A model generated the notes under the pieces. It made no database searches. It worked only from the letters and a program-made list of their open reading frames with translations, and was not told the DNA's origin. The position numbers and the translations under genes were made by a program. Of a stretch of DNA of 64,000 nt, positions 20,431-28,506 are shown piece by piece; position 1 is the stretch's first letter, and each line of letters opens with the position of its first letter. The stretch covers positions 124,001 to 188,000 of the forward strand of contig NZ_JAPFQO010000011.1 of NCBI RefSeq assembly GCF_026241195.1. The letters are read 5' to 3'. The stretch comes from Pontibacter anaerobius (GTDB taxonomy: Bacteria; Bacteroidota; Bacteroidia; Cytophagales; Hymenobacteraceae).

Positions 20431-20511
20431 TAAGTTTGTTATTAATGGCATAAAAGTAATAAAATATTCATCCAATTTCGAAATTCAGCATGCATTCTTT
20501 TAAGAAGCTAC

Positions 20512-20519
20512 TATATTTG
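20512..20519 (+). promoter_or_regulatory. Candidate -7 element of the wzz-like gene
   Basis: TATATTTG fits the Bacteroidota -7 consensus TAnnTTTG and ends 46 bp before the ATG at 20566. No TTTG is visible at the expected -33 position, so support is partial. The cluster promoter in the other direction must share this 135-bp intergenic region. Confidence 0.4.
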
Positions 20520-20565
20520 TCTTCCATTCCAGAGCCTTTCATTTTAACCTCAAGGAAATAAATTC

Positions 20566-21444
20566 ATGCAACAGATTGAGAAAGACGAGATTGATGTAGC
20601 CGAGGTATTTCGGTACATAAGTCAATTCTTTAGTAGTATTAAGAAAAGAATCCAATACCTGTTTGAAACTGTCTTTTCGTACAAGCTATTGGTGTTAGGC
20701 ATAACTGTCATTGGTTTAGGATTGGGGTATCTCGCTTACTCATTAGTCAAGCCATACTATACCTCCTCTATGACGTTGATGCTTGCCAACATTCGTAATG
20801 AGTTTATCGAGGACCAGCTTAATAAGCTGTCAGTTATGATTGGTGAGGGTAACTACGTTGCCGTAGCAGAAAGATTAGAAATAACGGAGACTTCAGCACA
20901 GCAGATAAAGGAAATGAAGTTCTCCAACCTGGATCAGGATAGGATAGAAGAAGATAGTGTGCTAACAGGTTCACCTTTCAGAATTGAGCTAACCTTATAC
21001 AATAGGGAACTGTTTGAAAGTATGGAGCCTGCGCTTACTAATTATCTGGAAAATAACAGGTATTTCGCAAAGCAGAAAAGAATTAAGCAGCGACAGGTTG
21101 AAAGTATGATCTCTAAGCTTAAGGGCGAGATTTCATCAATTGACAGCATGAAAACAAACGTAGGTGATCCAAGAGGCCCTGTGAATGGATTTGTATATGG
21201 GCAACCAATAGACCCAACAAATATGTATAGGGAAAGCATTATACTCTATAAGGAGCAGGTTGAATTAGAGGCAGATCTTGAAAATCTGGATAATGTTGAA
21301 ATAGTAACAGGTTTTATTCCCAAGCTTTTACCTACTGGACCTAGTTTAAAGCGTTATCTTGCTATAAGCGCATTTAGTGCATTCATTATTGGCGTTATTG
21401 TAGCATTAAGCTTAGATAGCAAGAAAAGAAGAAAGCTAGCCTAA
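20566..21444 (+). CDS. wzz: Wzz-type polysaccharide chain-length regulator
   Basis: 292 residues. A transmembrane helix is at about 44-66 (LLVLGITVIGLGLGYLAYSLV) and a second near 265-284 (YLAISAFSAFIIGVIVALSL). The periplasmic domain between them contains coiled-coil stretches, and a proline-containing segment (IPKLLPTGPSLKRY) precedes the second helix. This is the polysaccharide co-polymerase layout of Wzz. No C-terminal tyrosine-kinase domain follows. It diverges from the biosynthetic cluster, starting 135 bp from wbpE, and should control chain length set by the Wzy-like polymerase. A bidirectional terminator follows. Confidence 0.85.
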   Translation: MQQIEKDEIDVAEVFRYISQFFSSIKKRIQYLFETVFSYKLLVLGITVIGLGLGYLAYSLVKPYYTSSMTLMLANIRNEFIEDQLNKLSVMIGEGNYVAVAERLEITETSAQQIKEMKFSNLDQDRIEEDSVLTGSPFRIELTLYNRELFESMEPALTNYLENNRYFAKQKRIKQRQVESMISKLKGEISSIDSMKTNVGDPRGPVNGFVYGQPIDPTNMYRESIILYKEQVELEADLENLDNVEIVTGFIPKLLPTGPSLKRYLAISAFSAFIIGVIVALSLDSKKRRKLA

Positions 21445-21464
21445 TAAGTATAGCTATTTTTATT

Positions 21465-21503
21465 AAAAAGCCGCTGCTAGAAGAATAGCAGCGGCTTTTT
21501 TTA
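21465..21503. terminator. Bidirectional intrinsic terminator after wzz
   Basis: AAAAAGCCGCTGCTA at 21465-21479 pairs with TAGCAGCGGCTTTTT at 21486-21500 around a 6-nt loop, followed by more T. The A tract on the left makes it usable for the convergent minus-strand gene ending at 21508. Confidence 0.9.
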
Positions 21504-21507
21504 TAAT

Positions 21508-23058
21508 TTACTCATCTTTCCTGGTAACCCAGCTCAGGTTGTAAAGGTCCTTACGACGGTCTTTTAGGTTTCTAACACTACCGGCGGTATTCAAGTCCTT
21601 CAGCAGGTCCAGGTCCAAGTCCGCGATCAGGGTCATCTCGGTGTTGGGTGTGGCCTCGGCAATCACAGCGTCGTGCGGGAAGGCGAAGTCAGAAGGGGAG
21701 AAGACAGCGGACTGGGAGTACTGGATGTCCATATTCTCTACCCTTGGCAGGTTGCCCACGCTACCTGTAATAGCCACATAGCACTCATTCTCGATAGCTC
21801 GTGCCTGGGAGCAAAGGCGGACACGTAAGTAAGCATTCTTTGTGTCGGTCCAGAAAGGCACGAAAAGTATCTTCATGTCCATGTCGGAGAGCATACGCGC
21901 CAGTTCCGGAAACTCCACGTCATAGCAGATCAGAATGCCGATCTTACCTATATCGGTATCAAATATCTTGAGTTTGTGGCCTCCGCGCATACCCCAGTAA
22001 TGCGACTCATCCGGCGTTACGTGTAGCTTGTACTGCGCATCGTAGGTACCGTCGCGGCGGCAGAGGTAGCTTACGTTGTAGAGCTTGTTGTCATAATACT
22101 CCGGCATACTACCTGCAATAATGTTAATGTTGTAGGACAGTGCCAGTTGCACCATACGCTCCCGAATCTCCTCGGTGTATTCAGCCATACTTCTAATCGC
22201 CTCGGAAGGAGACTCCTCATTTGTGAGGGCCATCAGCGGTGCGTTGAAGAACTCCGGGAACATCACGATATCCGATTTATAGGAGCTAACGGTGTCCACA
22301 AAGAACTCTACCTGCTGCATAAAATCGTCTATGTCTTTGATAGCGCGCATCTGCCACTGCACAATGCCTATACGCACTACCGTTTTCTTGCCGCCGATCA
22401 GTTTTTCTTTCTCCTCAAAGTATACATTGATCCACTCAAGCAGGGTAGCGTAAGCCTTGGAGTCCGTATCGTCCGGCAGGTAACCTTTCAGGATGCGGCG
22501 CACGTGGAAGCCATTACTCAGCTGAAAGGAAAGCACCGGGTCTGAGAGCTCTTTGTTGCGCACCATTTCAATATACTTGGCAGGCGTGAGCTTGTTAGCA
22601 TAGTCTTTGTAACCCGGAATACGTCCGCCGGCAATAATGCCGCGCAGGTTTAACTTCTCGCAAATCTCCTTACGGGCATCATACAAGCGCCTGCCAAGGC
22701 GCAAATTGCGGTACTCAGGATGCACAAAAACGTCAATTCCATAAAGGGTGTCACCTTCTGGGTCGTGTGTTTTAAAAGAGCCCTTGTCAATAATCTGGTC
22801 GTACGTATGCTTGTCGCCATACTCGTCATAGTCTATGACTAGACTCAGTGCAGCAGCTACCACTTTACCATTGTCTTCAATACAGATCTGGCCTTCCGGA
22901 AACTTCTTGAGCAGGTTAGAGAACTCCTTGCGGGTCCAGGCGCCATCGATGCTGGAGTACACGATCTCCATGATCTCCTTTACCTCCTTGTAATCCTTCA
23001 GTTCCAGCTGGCGCAGCAGCAGTCTATGTTCAAAACTGGTTTCTTCTCGTTCACTCAT
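21508..23058 (-). CDS. GNAT acetyltransferase fused to carbon-nitrogen hydrolase
   Basis: 516 residues in two domains. Residues about 12-210 form a GNAT fold, with YGIDVFVHPEYRNLRLGRRL as the acetyl-CoA binding region. Residues about 225-500 form a nitrilase-superfamily hydrolase with all three catalytic residues: Glu in MFPEFFNAPL, Lys in YKLHVTPDE and Cys in GILICYDVEFPEL. Such fusions are widespread in Bacteroidota and annotated as bifunctional, with no firmly known substrate that I can name. It stands alone: the terminator of the CoA-transferase operon is upstream, and a bidirectional terminator separates it from wzz downstream. Confidence 0.9.
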   Translation of the reverse strand: MSEREETSFEHRLLLRQLELKDYKEVKEIMEIVYSSIDGAWTRKEFSNLLKKFPEGQICIEDNGKVVAAALSLVIDYDEYGDKHTYDQIIDKGSFKTHDPEGDTLYGIDVFVHPEYRNLRLGRRLYDARKEICEKLNLRGIIAGGRIPGYKDYANKLTPAKYIEMVRNKELSDPVLSFQLSNGFHVRRILKGYLPDDTDSKAYATLLEWINVYFEEKEKLIGGKKTVVRIGIVQWQMRAIKDIDDFMQQVEFFVDTVSSYKSDIVMFPEFFNAPLMALTNEESPSEAIRSMAEYTEEIRERMVQLALSYNINIIAGSMPEYYDNKLYNVSYLCRRDGTYDAQYKLHVTPDESHYWGMRGGHKLKIFDTDIGKIGILICYDVEFPELARMLSDMDMKILFVPFWTDTKNAYLRVRLCSQARAIENECYVAITGSVGNLPRVENMDIQYSQSAVFSPSDFAFPHDAVIAEATPNTEMTLIADLDLDLLKDLNTAGSVRNLKDRRKDLYNLSWVTRKDE

Positions 23059-23164
23059 TATGTGTTGGTAATATTTATACTTGTAGCTCTATATACGTAG
23101 GCACGCTATACTTTTGATATAATATACATGCAGCACCGGATAGTGCAACGCTCCTATGCAAAAT

Positions 23165-23198
23165 TAAAGAAAAGAAGCGCAGTTTGCAGCTGCGCTTC
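23165..23198 (-). terminator. Terminator of the scoAB operon
   Basis: GAAGCGCAG at 23174-23182 pairs with CTGCGCTTC at 23190-23198 around a 7-nt loop. On the minus strand the stem is followed by TTTTCTTTAATTT. It lies 28 bp past the scoB stop. Confidence 0.8.
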
Positions 23199-23225
23199 CC
23201 GGTACAGTTTCTCTTAAAGTATACT

Positions 23226-23882
23226 TTATACTTGTATCTCCGGCACGTAGCCCTCCACGATCAGCTTACCGGCGGTGGCTTCCTTTATTTCTTCTACCGA
23301 AACACCCGGTGCGCGTTCTAAAAGCTTAAAACCGCCTTCTACAACCTCTAGCACAGCCAAGTCGGTTACAATCTTTTTAACGCATTGAAGTCCCGTTATG
23401 GGCAGCGTACACTTTTCCAGGAGTTTGGAGGAGCCGTCGCGTGCGGTGTGCTGCATGGCTACAATAATGTTTTTAGCGGAGGCTACCAGGTCCATGGCGC
23501 CGCCCATGCCTTTCACCATTTTGCCCGGAATTTTCCAGTTGGCAATGTCGCCTTTCTCGGATACCTCCATAGCCCCAAGTATAGTCAGGTCTACGTGCTC
23601 TCCCCGAATCATGCCAAAGCTCTCGGCAGAACTGAAGATGGAGGAGCCCGGAAGCGTGGTGATGGTTTGCTTACCGGCGTTAATTAGGTCAGCGTCTACC
23701 CAATCTTCGGTAGGGAAGGGGCCCATGCCCAGGAGGCCGTTCTCTGATTGCAGCACGACCTCAACACCCTTGGGAATATAATTTGCCACCAGTGTAGGTA
23801 TGCCAATACCCAGGTTCACATACATGCCGTTTTTTACTTCCTTAGAAATGCGTTTTGCTATTTGATTCTTATCTAAAGCCAT
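23226..23882 (-). CDS. scoB: 3-oxoacid CoA-transferase subunit B
   Basis: 218 residues from the ATG at 23880-23882 ([12 protein letters not shown]). An in-frame ATG 18 bp upstream overlaps the end of scoA and is less likely. [14 protein letters not shown] and [12 protein letters not shown] are family signatures, and Glu47 of the SENG motif is the residue that forms the CoA thioester intermediate. With subunit A it transfers CoA from succinyl-CoA to acetoacetate or a related 3-oxoacid. The preferred start lies 10 bp after the scoA stop. Confidence 0.93.
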   Translation of the reverse strand: MALDKNQIAKRISKEVKNGMYVNLGIGIPTLVANYIPKGVEVVLQSENGLLGMGPFPTEDWVDADLINAGKQTITTLPGSSIFSSAESFGMIRGEHVDLTILGAMEVSEKGDIANWKIPGKMVKGMGGAMDLVASAKNIIVAMQHTARDGSSKLLEKCTLPITGLQCVKKIVTDLAVLEVVEGGFKLLERAPGVSVEEIKEATAGKLIVEGYVPEIQV

Positions 23883-23892
23883 GATGTCTGAA

Positions 23893-24591
23893 TTAAGCAT
23901 TGGTTACTGTACGCTGTTCGATGCGCTTTTCATACTTCTCGCCCTGGAAAATGCGCTGCACGTAGATGCCAGGCGTGTGGATCATGTTCGGGTCAAGCTC
24001 GCCGGCTGGTACCAGTTCCTCCACCTCGGCAACGGTTATCTTACCGGCGGCAGCCATCATCGGGTTAAAGTTTCTGGCCGTACCTTTGTATATCAGGTTG
24101 CCGGCGGTATCACCTTTCCAAGCTTTCACGAAAGAGAAATCAGCTTTCAGCCATTCCTCCATCAGGTACATTTTTCCGTTGAACTCACGGCTCTCCTTGC
24201 CTTCGCCTACCTCGGTTCCGTAGCCGGCAGGGGTAAAGAAGGCCGGGATGCCTGCGCCGCCGGCACGAATCCGCTCCGCCAAGGTACCCTGCGGAATCAG
24301 CTCTACTTCCAGCTCACCGCTAAGCAGCTGGCGCTCAAACTCCGCGTTTTCACCCACATAGCTTGAGATCATTTTTCTGACCTGGTGCTTTTGCAGCAGC
24401 AGGCCAATGCCAAAATCATCAACACCGGCGTTGTTGGAGATGCAGGTCAGGTCTTTTACACCCAGGTGCAGCAACTCCTGTATAGCGTTTTCAGGTATGC
24501 CGCAAAGTCCGAAGCCTCCCAGCATCAGGGTCATGCCATCCTGAACACCCTGCAGGGCTTCCTGAGCGTTTTTTACAGTTTTATTTATCAT
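23893..24591 (-). CDS. scoA: 3-oxoacid CoA-transferase subunit A
   Basis: 232 residues. Signatures include [19 protein letters not shown] near the N-terminus (glycine-rich CoA-binding region), [16 protein letters not shown], and [16 protein letters not shown] near 120-135. This is the alpha subunit of the two-subunit acetoacetate:succinyl-CoA transferase used in ketone-body, fatty-acid or branched-chain catabolism. It is the first gene of a two-gene operon with scoB. The 237-bp gap upstream contains the ribF terminator. Confidence 0.93.
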   Translation of the reverse strand: MINKTVKNAQEALQGVQDGMTLMLGGFGLCGIPENAIQELLHLGVKDLTCISNNAGVDDFGIGLLLQKHQVRKMISSYVGENAEFERQLLSGELEVELIPQGTLAERIRAGGAGIPAFFTPAGYGTEVGEGKESREFNGKMYLMEEWLKADFSFVKAWKGDTAGNLIYKGTARNFNPMMAAAGKITVAEVEELVPAGELDPNMIHTPGIYVQRIFQGEKYEKRIEQRTVTNA

Positions 24592-24780
24592 AGTGGTGTA
24601 TTTGGTAGTGTTTATTTGCTGATACTGTTTTACCTCACCAGCGGGTTTGTGATGGTAGGTAATTTAGATATAATAATAAGCATATAAAAGTATGGCTATC
24701 CCTTTTTCGGGTGAAATAGGGGAAAGGTTAGGCGAATTCAAACCAGCTATACTTTGGCGAAGGATCAAACCGCTGTAACT

Positions 24781-24816
24781 TAAAACGCCAGCCTTTGTAG
24801 TAGGCTGGCGTTTTAA
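24781..24816 (-). terminator. Terminator downstream of ribF
   Basis: AAAACGCCAGCCT at 24782-24794 pairs with AGGCTGGCGTTTT at 24802-24814 around a 7-nt loop. The A and T tracts at the base make it usable on either strand. The gene ending nearest is ribF at 24829 on the minus strand. Confidence 0.88.
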
Positions 24817-24828
24817 GTATGGGAATGC

Positions 24829-25779
24829 TTAAATTGAAGTGGCTGTATCGTGTGACAGCAGTACTTCCTGCGCTTGCTCTTTATCTTTTCCCAGCTGCGT
24901 TTTCAGTGCCTCCAGGTTCTCAAACTTACGCTCTTTACGCAGCTGCTCCACAAAATGCACGGTAAGTTCTTTGCTGTAGAGGTCACCGCTGAAATCGATG
25001 AGATGTACCTCCAGCGTTAGCAGTTTCCCGTCTACAGTTGGGCGTACCCCAATATTCATCATAGCGGGATAGCGCTTGTTACCCACCATACCCCAAACAG
25101 CATACACCCCATTGCCTGGTATTAGCTTGTGGGCAGGGGGGAGCGCCATATTTGCTGTAGGGAAGCCGATCGTGCGGCCGAGTTTATTACCTTCCTCAAC
25201 CAGAGAGGTCATACTATAAGGCCGGCCCAGGTAGTTGTTGGCAGTTTCAATGTCACCGCTCTCCAGGGCGCGCCTGATCTTAGTGGAGCTGACGCCTACG
25301 TCATCCACATCCTGGCGGGGAATCTCTTCCACCTCAAAACCATACTGCGCTGAGCGGGCTTTAAGGTGCTCAAAACTACCTTCTCGGTTCTTCCCAAACC
25401 GGTGGTCGTAGCCAATCACAAGTACTTTTGTGTTGATGGCCCTAACCAGTATGTCGGTAATAAAATTACGGGACGAAGTACGTGAAAACTCTTTTGTGAA
25501 AGGGATGATCAGCAGGTAATCGATACCGAAGGTTTGCAGCTGCTCAATACGTTCTTCAATGGTAGAAAGAAGCTTCAGTTCGTTATCCTCGGGGAATAGC
25601 ACGAGGCGTGGGTGTGGCCAGTAAGTAATAACAACGCTCTGGCCATTGCTCTGGCGGGCACGCTCTATTACGCGGCGCAGAATTTTCTGGTGGCCGATGT
25701 GTACGCCATCAAAAGTACCACTGGTAACCACGGCATGACTCAGTTGCGGAAAGTCTTCTATATCACGAATTACTTTCAT
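24829..25779 (-). CDS. ribF: Bifunctional riboflavin kinase/FAD synthetase
   Basis: 316 residues from the ATG at 25777-25779 (MKVIRDIEDF). An upstream in-frame start at 25836 would add 19 residues lying mostly inside truB and is unlikely. The N-terminal FMN adenylyltransferase domain has TSGTFDGVHIGHQKIL with the nucleotidyltransferase HxGH motif, and VSSTKIRRAL near 160. The C-terminal riboflavin kinase domain has GRTIGFPTANMAL and MNIGVRPTVDG. It makes FMN and FAD from riboflavin. It overlaps truB by 17 bp and is the last gene of the ftsX-DUF3098-uppP-truB-ribF operon. Confidence 0.95.
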   Translation of the reverse strand: MKVIRDIEDFPQLSHAVVTSGTFDGVHIGHQKILRRVIERARQSNGQSVVITYWPHPRLVLFPEDNELKLLSTIEERIEQLQTFGIDYLLIIPFTKEFSRTSSRNFITDILVRAINTKVLVIGYDHRFGKNREGSFEHLKARSAQYGFEVEEIPRQDVDDVGVSSTKIRRALESGDIETANNYLGRPYSMTSLVEEGNKLGRTIGFPTANMALPPAHKLIPGNGVYAVWGMVGNKRYPAMMNIGVRPTVDGKLLTLEVHLIDFSGDLYSKELTVHFVEQLRKERKFENLEALKTQLGKDKEQAQEVLLSHDTATSI

Positions 25780-26461
25780 CCGCTTCCTCCAGCTGCTTTT
25801 TTCTGATTGCAATGATATCTTCAATCGTGAGGGCATCCTCCAGTTTGTACGCGCCTATGCGGGTGCGCTCCAGTTTGGATAAGTGTGCCCCCACGCCCAG
25901 TTTCTGTCCCAGGTCGTGTGCCAGGCTTCGGATATAGGTACCCTTGCTGCACACCACCCTGAATGCTACCTCTGCGCCATTTATACTTGTAATGTCAAAG
26001 GCATCAATGGTAACGGTGCGTGACTTTAGCTCTACTTCCTTCCCTTTGCGGGCAAGATCGTAGGCGCGCTTGCCATCTACCTGCACGGCAGAGTAAATGG
26101 GGGGGATCTGCTCTATGGTCCCCACAAAACTTTGTGCGGCGGATTTAATGGCTTCCGCTGTCAGGTGGCTGATGTCGCGGGTCTCAGTTACCTCAGTCTC
26201 ACGATCGTAGGAGGGAGTGGTTTCGCCCAGGCGAATGATGCCGGTGTATTCCTTTTCCTGACCCTGAATCTCATCGATGCGTTTGGTAAACTTGCCCGTG
26301 CAAAGTATAAGCAGCCCGGTTGCAAGTGGGTCTAAGGTGCCGGCATGACCAACTTTCTTTACACGTATCGTATTGCGTACTTTCTTTACCACATCGAAAG
26401 AGGTCCAGTCGAGGGGTTTGTTTATCAGGAGTATTTCGCCTGCGGCAAAATCGTATTGCAT
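25763..26461 (-). CDS. truB: tRNA pseudouridine(55) synthase
   Basis: 232 residues. Catalytic motif VGHAGTLDPLATGLL places the nucleophile at Asp44. Upstream are INKPLDWTSFDVV and downstream IPPIYSAVQVDGKRAYDLAR and SKGTYIRSLAHDLG. It isomerises U55 in the T-loop of tRNAs. The length is shorter than E. coli TruB (about 314) because the C-terminal PUA domain is missing, as in many Bacteroidota. It starts 2 bp after uppP and overlaps ribF, so it is part of a coupled operon. Confidence 0.95.
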   Translation of the reverse strand: MQYDFAAGEILLINKPLDWTSFDVVKKVRNTIRVKKVGHAGTLDPLATGLLILCTGKFTKRIDEIQGQEKEYTGIIRLGETTPSYDRETEVTETRDISHLTAEAIKSAAQSFVGTIEQIPPIYSAVQVDGKRAYDLARKGKEVELKSRTVTIDAFDITSINGAEVAFRVVCSKGTYIRSLAHDLGQKLGVGAHLSKLERTRIGAYKLEDALTIEDIIAIRKKQLEEADESNS

Positions 26462-26463
26462 AG

Positions 26464-27297
26464 TTATACTTTTAAATCAACGCCCATGGCCAAAAGTGCC
26501 AGCAGCACCACGCCCAGCGCAATTCGGTAATAGCCAAACAGCTTAAAGCCATACTTTGTGAGGAAACTGATGAAGAAGCTGATAGCCGCCATGGCCACGA
26601 AAAAGGCCACTACATTGCCTATAAGCAGCAACTGCAGGTCATCAGGGTGAATTACCTCGAAGCTGTTCTGAATTTTTACGAGATCAAACCTGATAAGGTC
26701 TGACAGCTCCAGCTGCAGCAGGTCTGTGATAAGCTTGTAGGAAGCGGCGGCCAGCATGGTAGGTACTGCCAGGAAGAAGGAGAACTCGGCAGCAGTTTTG
26801 CGGCTAACCCCCTGCGACATACCGCCAATAATGGAGGCAGCAGAGCGCGACACACCCGGAATCATGGCGATACACTGGAAAAAGCCGATCACCAGCGCAT
26901 TCTTATAGTTTACTTCCTCCTTATCCGCATGGCGGAACCAGTTGTCTACGTACAGCAGTACCACACCGCCAACTACCAGCATAATGGCCGTGATGAACAC
27001 GCTCTCCAGCATGGCATCTATGATATCGTTCAGGGCAAAACCTATAACGGCAGCGGGTAAAAAGGCCAGGATGAGCTTTTTATAAAAGTCGAAGCTCTGC
27101 AAGAAGCGGCGCCAGTATAGCACCACCACCGATAGGATAGCTCCAAATTGTATGTTTACCTCAAAAATTTTAGTGATCGGGAGTTCGTTTATGCCCATCA
27201 GGCTAGAGGCGATGATCATGTGCCCGGTAGAGGAAACAGGCAAGAACTCGGTTAATCCTTCAACAATGGCTAAAATAATAGCCTGCCAAATACTCAT
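26464..27297 (-). CDS. uppP: Undecaprenyl-diphosphatase (BacA/UppP)
   Basis: 277 residues, about eight membrane helices. Both family signatures are visible: [16 protein letters not shown] near residues 14-28 and [16 protein letters not shown] near 146-160. It dephosphorylates undecaprenyl diphosphate to recycle the lipid carrier used by peptidoglycan and by the polysaccharide cluster in this window. It gives a bacitracin-tolerant background when abundant. It abuts DUF3098 with no gap and is followed by truB after 2 bp. Confidence 0.95.
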   Translation of the reverse strand: MSIWQAIILAIVEGLTEFLPVSSTGHMIIASSLMGINELPITKIFEVNIQFGAILSVVVLYWRRFLQSFDFYKKLILAFLPAAVIGFALNDIIDAMLESVFITAIMLVVGGVVLLYVDNWFRHADKEEVNYKNALVIGFFQCIAMIPGVSRSAASIIGGMSQGVSRKTAAEFSFFLAVPTMLAAASYKLITDLLQLELSDLIRFDLVKIQNSFEVIHPDDLQLLLIGNVVAFFVAMAAISFFISFLTKYGFKLFGYYRIALGVVLLALLAMGVDLKV

Positions 27298-27516
27298 TTA
27301 TTTTTGTGTTTTATCCTTTGCCATGATGGCGAAAAATTCTATTGCGAAGCCAGCCAGCACCACCAGCGGGCCTAGCGTTATGCCCAGAAACCCGAGGCCG
27401 TAAGGTTCTGTGTCCAGCGTCATGATAAAGAAGCCAAGCGCCAGTACCGCAATTCCGGCGAGCATCAGCACGTAATTCTTTTTGCCAAAGGCAAGGTTGT
27501 CTTTTTTTTCCTCCAT
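27298..27516 (-). CDS. DUF3098 small membrane protein
   Basis: 72 residues with two hydrophobic helices (about 12-33, VLMLAGIAVLALGFFIM, and 40-62, GLGFLGITLGPLVVLAGFAI). It matches the DUF3098 family, found in Bacteroidota almost always between ftsX and uppP, as here. Function is unknown. Its fixed position suggests a role connected to the cell envelope or division, but nothing in the sequence shows a catalytic site. It starts 4 bp after ftsX and abuts uppP. Confidence 0.88.
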   Translation of the reverse strand: MEEKKDNLAFGKKNYVLMLAGIAVLALGFFIMTLDTEPYGLGFLGITLGPLVVLAGFAIEFFAIMAKDKTQK

Positions 27517-27520
27517 GGTG

Positions 27521-28417
27521 TTAGTATAGTTCGTCTAGAGACATGCTCAGGTATTTGCGCACGGCGCGGTAAGAGCTCATAAAACCGATTATAAGCCCAA
27601 GCACCACCAAAGCGCCCATTAATATGTAGGTCTGCTCGTCGTTGCGCAGCAGCTGCAGCTCCGAAATCTCGTTATAGGCATACTGCATCAGGCCGAAGAG
27701 CAGGGCAGAGGCCAACACACCACTCGCAATACCCTGCCAGGCGGCTCGGTTCAGGAACGGGCGCTGTATAAAGAATGACGTGGCGCCTACCAGTTGCATG
27801 CTCCTGATCAGGAAGCGCTGTGAGTAAAGTGCCAGTTTAATCGTATTGTTTATCAGGATGATCACAACCAGTACAAGTATGGCGGCAAAGCCAATAAGTA
27901 TGATACTAATCTTCTGAATATTCTGGTTGATAGATTCGATAAGGTTAGCCACATACTGTACCTCATACACGCCGTCTGTGTCCTCCAGGTCTACTTTTAT
28001 ACTTTTCAGCATGGCTGCACTGGAGTTGTCGGCATCGATTCGCAGTACATAGGCATCGCGCAAGGGGTTGTCCCCCAGAAACGCCATGAAATCCTCCCCC
28101 GTTTCATCCAAGAAAGCCTTGGCGCCTTCCTCTTTAGAAACAAATCGTACCTGGGCAGTGTCATTCTGGTAAGCGATGTATTCTTTTGCGGCAAAGGTTT
28201 TCTGCAGTCGCACGAGCTGTACCTCGGTCAGGTTTCGGTCCAGGTAAACCTGCATTTCTATACTTTCCTTTACCTTGTCCGAGAGCTTTTCGGCGTGGAT
28301 AAGCAGCAGCCCGAATACTCCGATAACGAACAGCGCCAGCGTGATGCTGAACACCACCATCAGGTGCGGGTAATTGCCTAGTTTTTTCTTCTTAATGTGT
28401 TTTACTTTCGTTGCCAT
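27521..28417 (-). CDS. ftsX: Cell-division protein FtsX
   Basis: 298 residues from the ATG at 28415-28417 (MATKVKHIKKKKLGNYPHL). An in-frame start at 28456 is possible but adds a nonconserved leader. It has one N-terminal membrane helix, a periplasmic domain of about 110 residues, and three C-terminal helices (ISIILIGFAAILVLVVIILINN, then two near 235 and 270). This is the MacB/FtsX permease layout. FtsX pairs with the ATPase FtsE to activate septal peptidoglycan hydrolysis. No ftsE is nearby, as is usual in Bacteroidota. It is the first gene of the operon running to ribF. Confidence 0.93.
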   Translation of the reverse strand: MATKVKHIKKKKLGNYPHLMVVFSITLALFVIGVFGLLLIHAEKLSDKVKESIEMQVYLDRNLTEVQLVRLQKTFAAKEYIAYQNDTAQVRFVSKEEGAKAFLDETGEDFMAFLGDNPLRDAYVLRIDADNSSAAMLKSIKVDLEDTDGVYEVQYVANLIESINQNIQKISIILIGFAAILVLVVIILINNTIKLALYSQRFLIRSMQLVGATSFFIQRPFLNRAAWQGIASGVLASALLFGLMQYAYNEISELQLLRNDEQTYILMGALVVLGLIIGFMSSYRAVRKYLSMSLDELY

Positions 28418-28506
28418 AGCTGTTGCCTTCCTCACAAAATTAGAAATATATTTCACAAAAGCGCAGGCGCCACACCCAAAGCAGTTAAAAAAGGCCTGTC
28501 TATACT

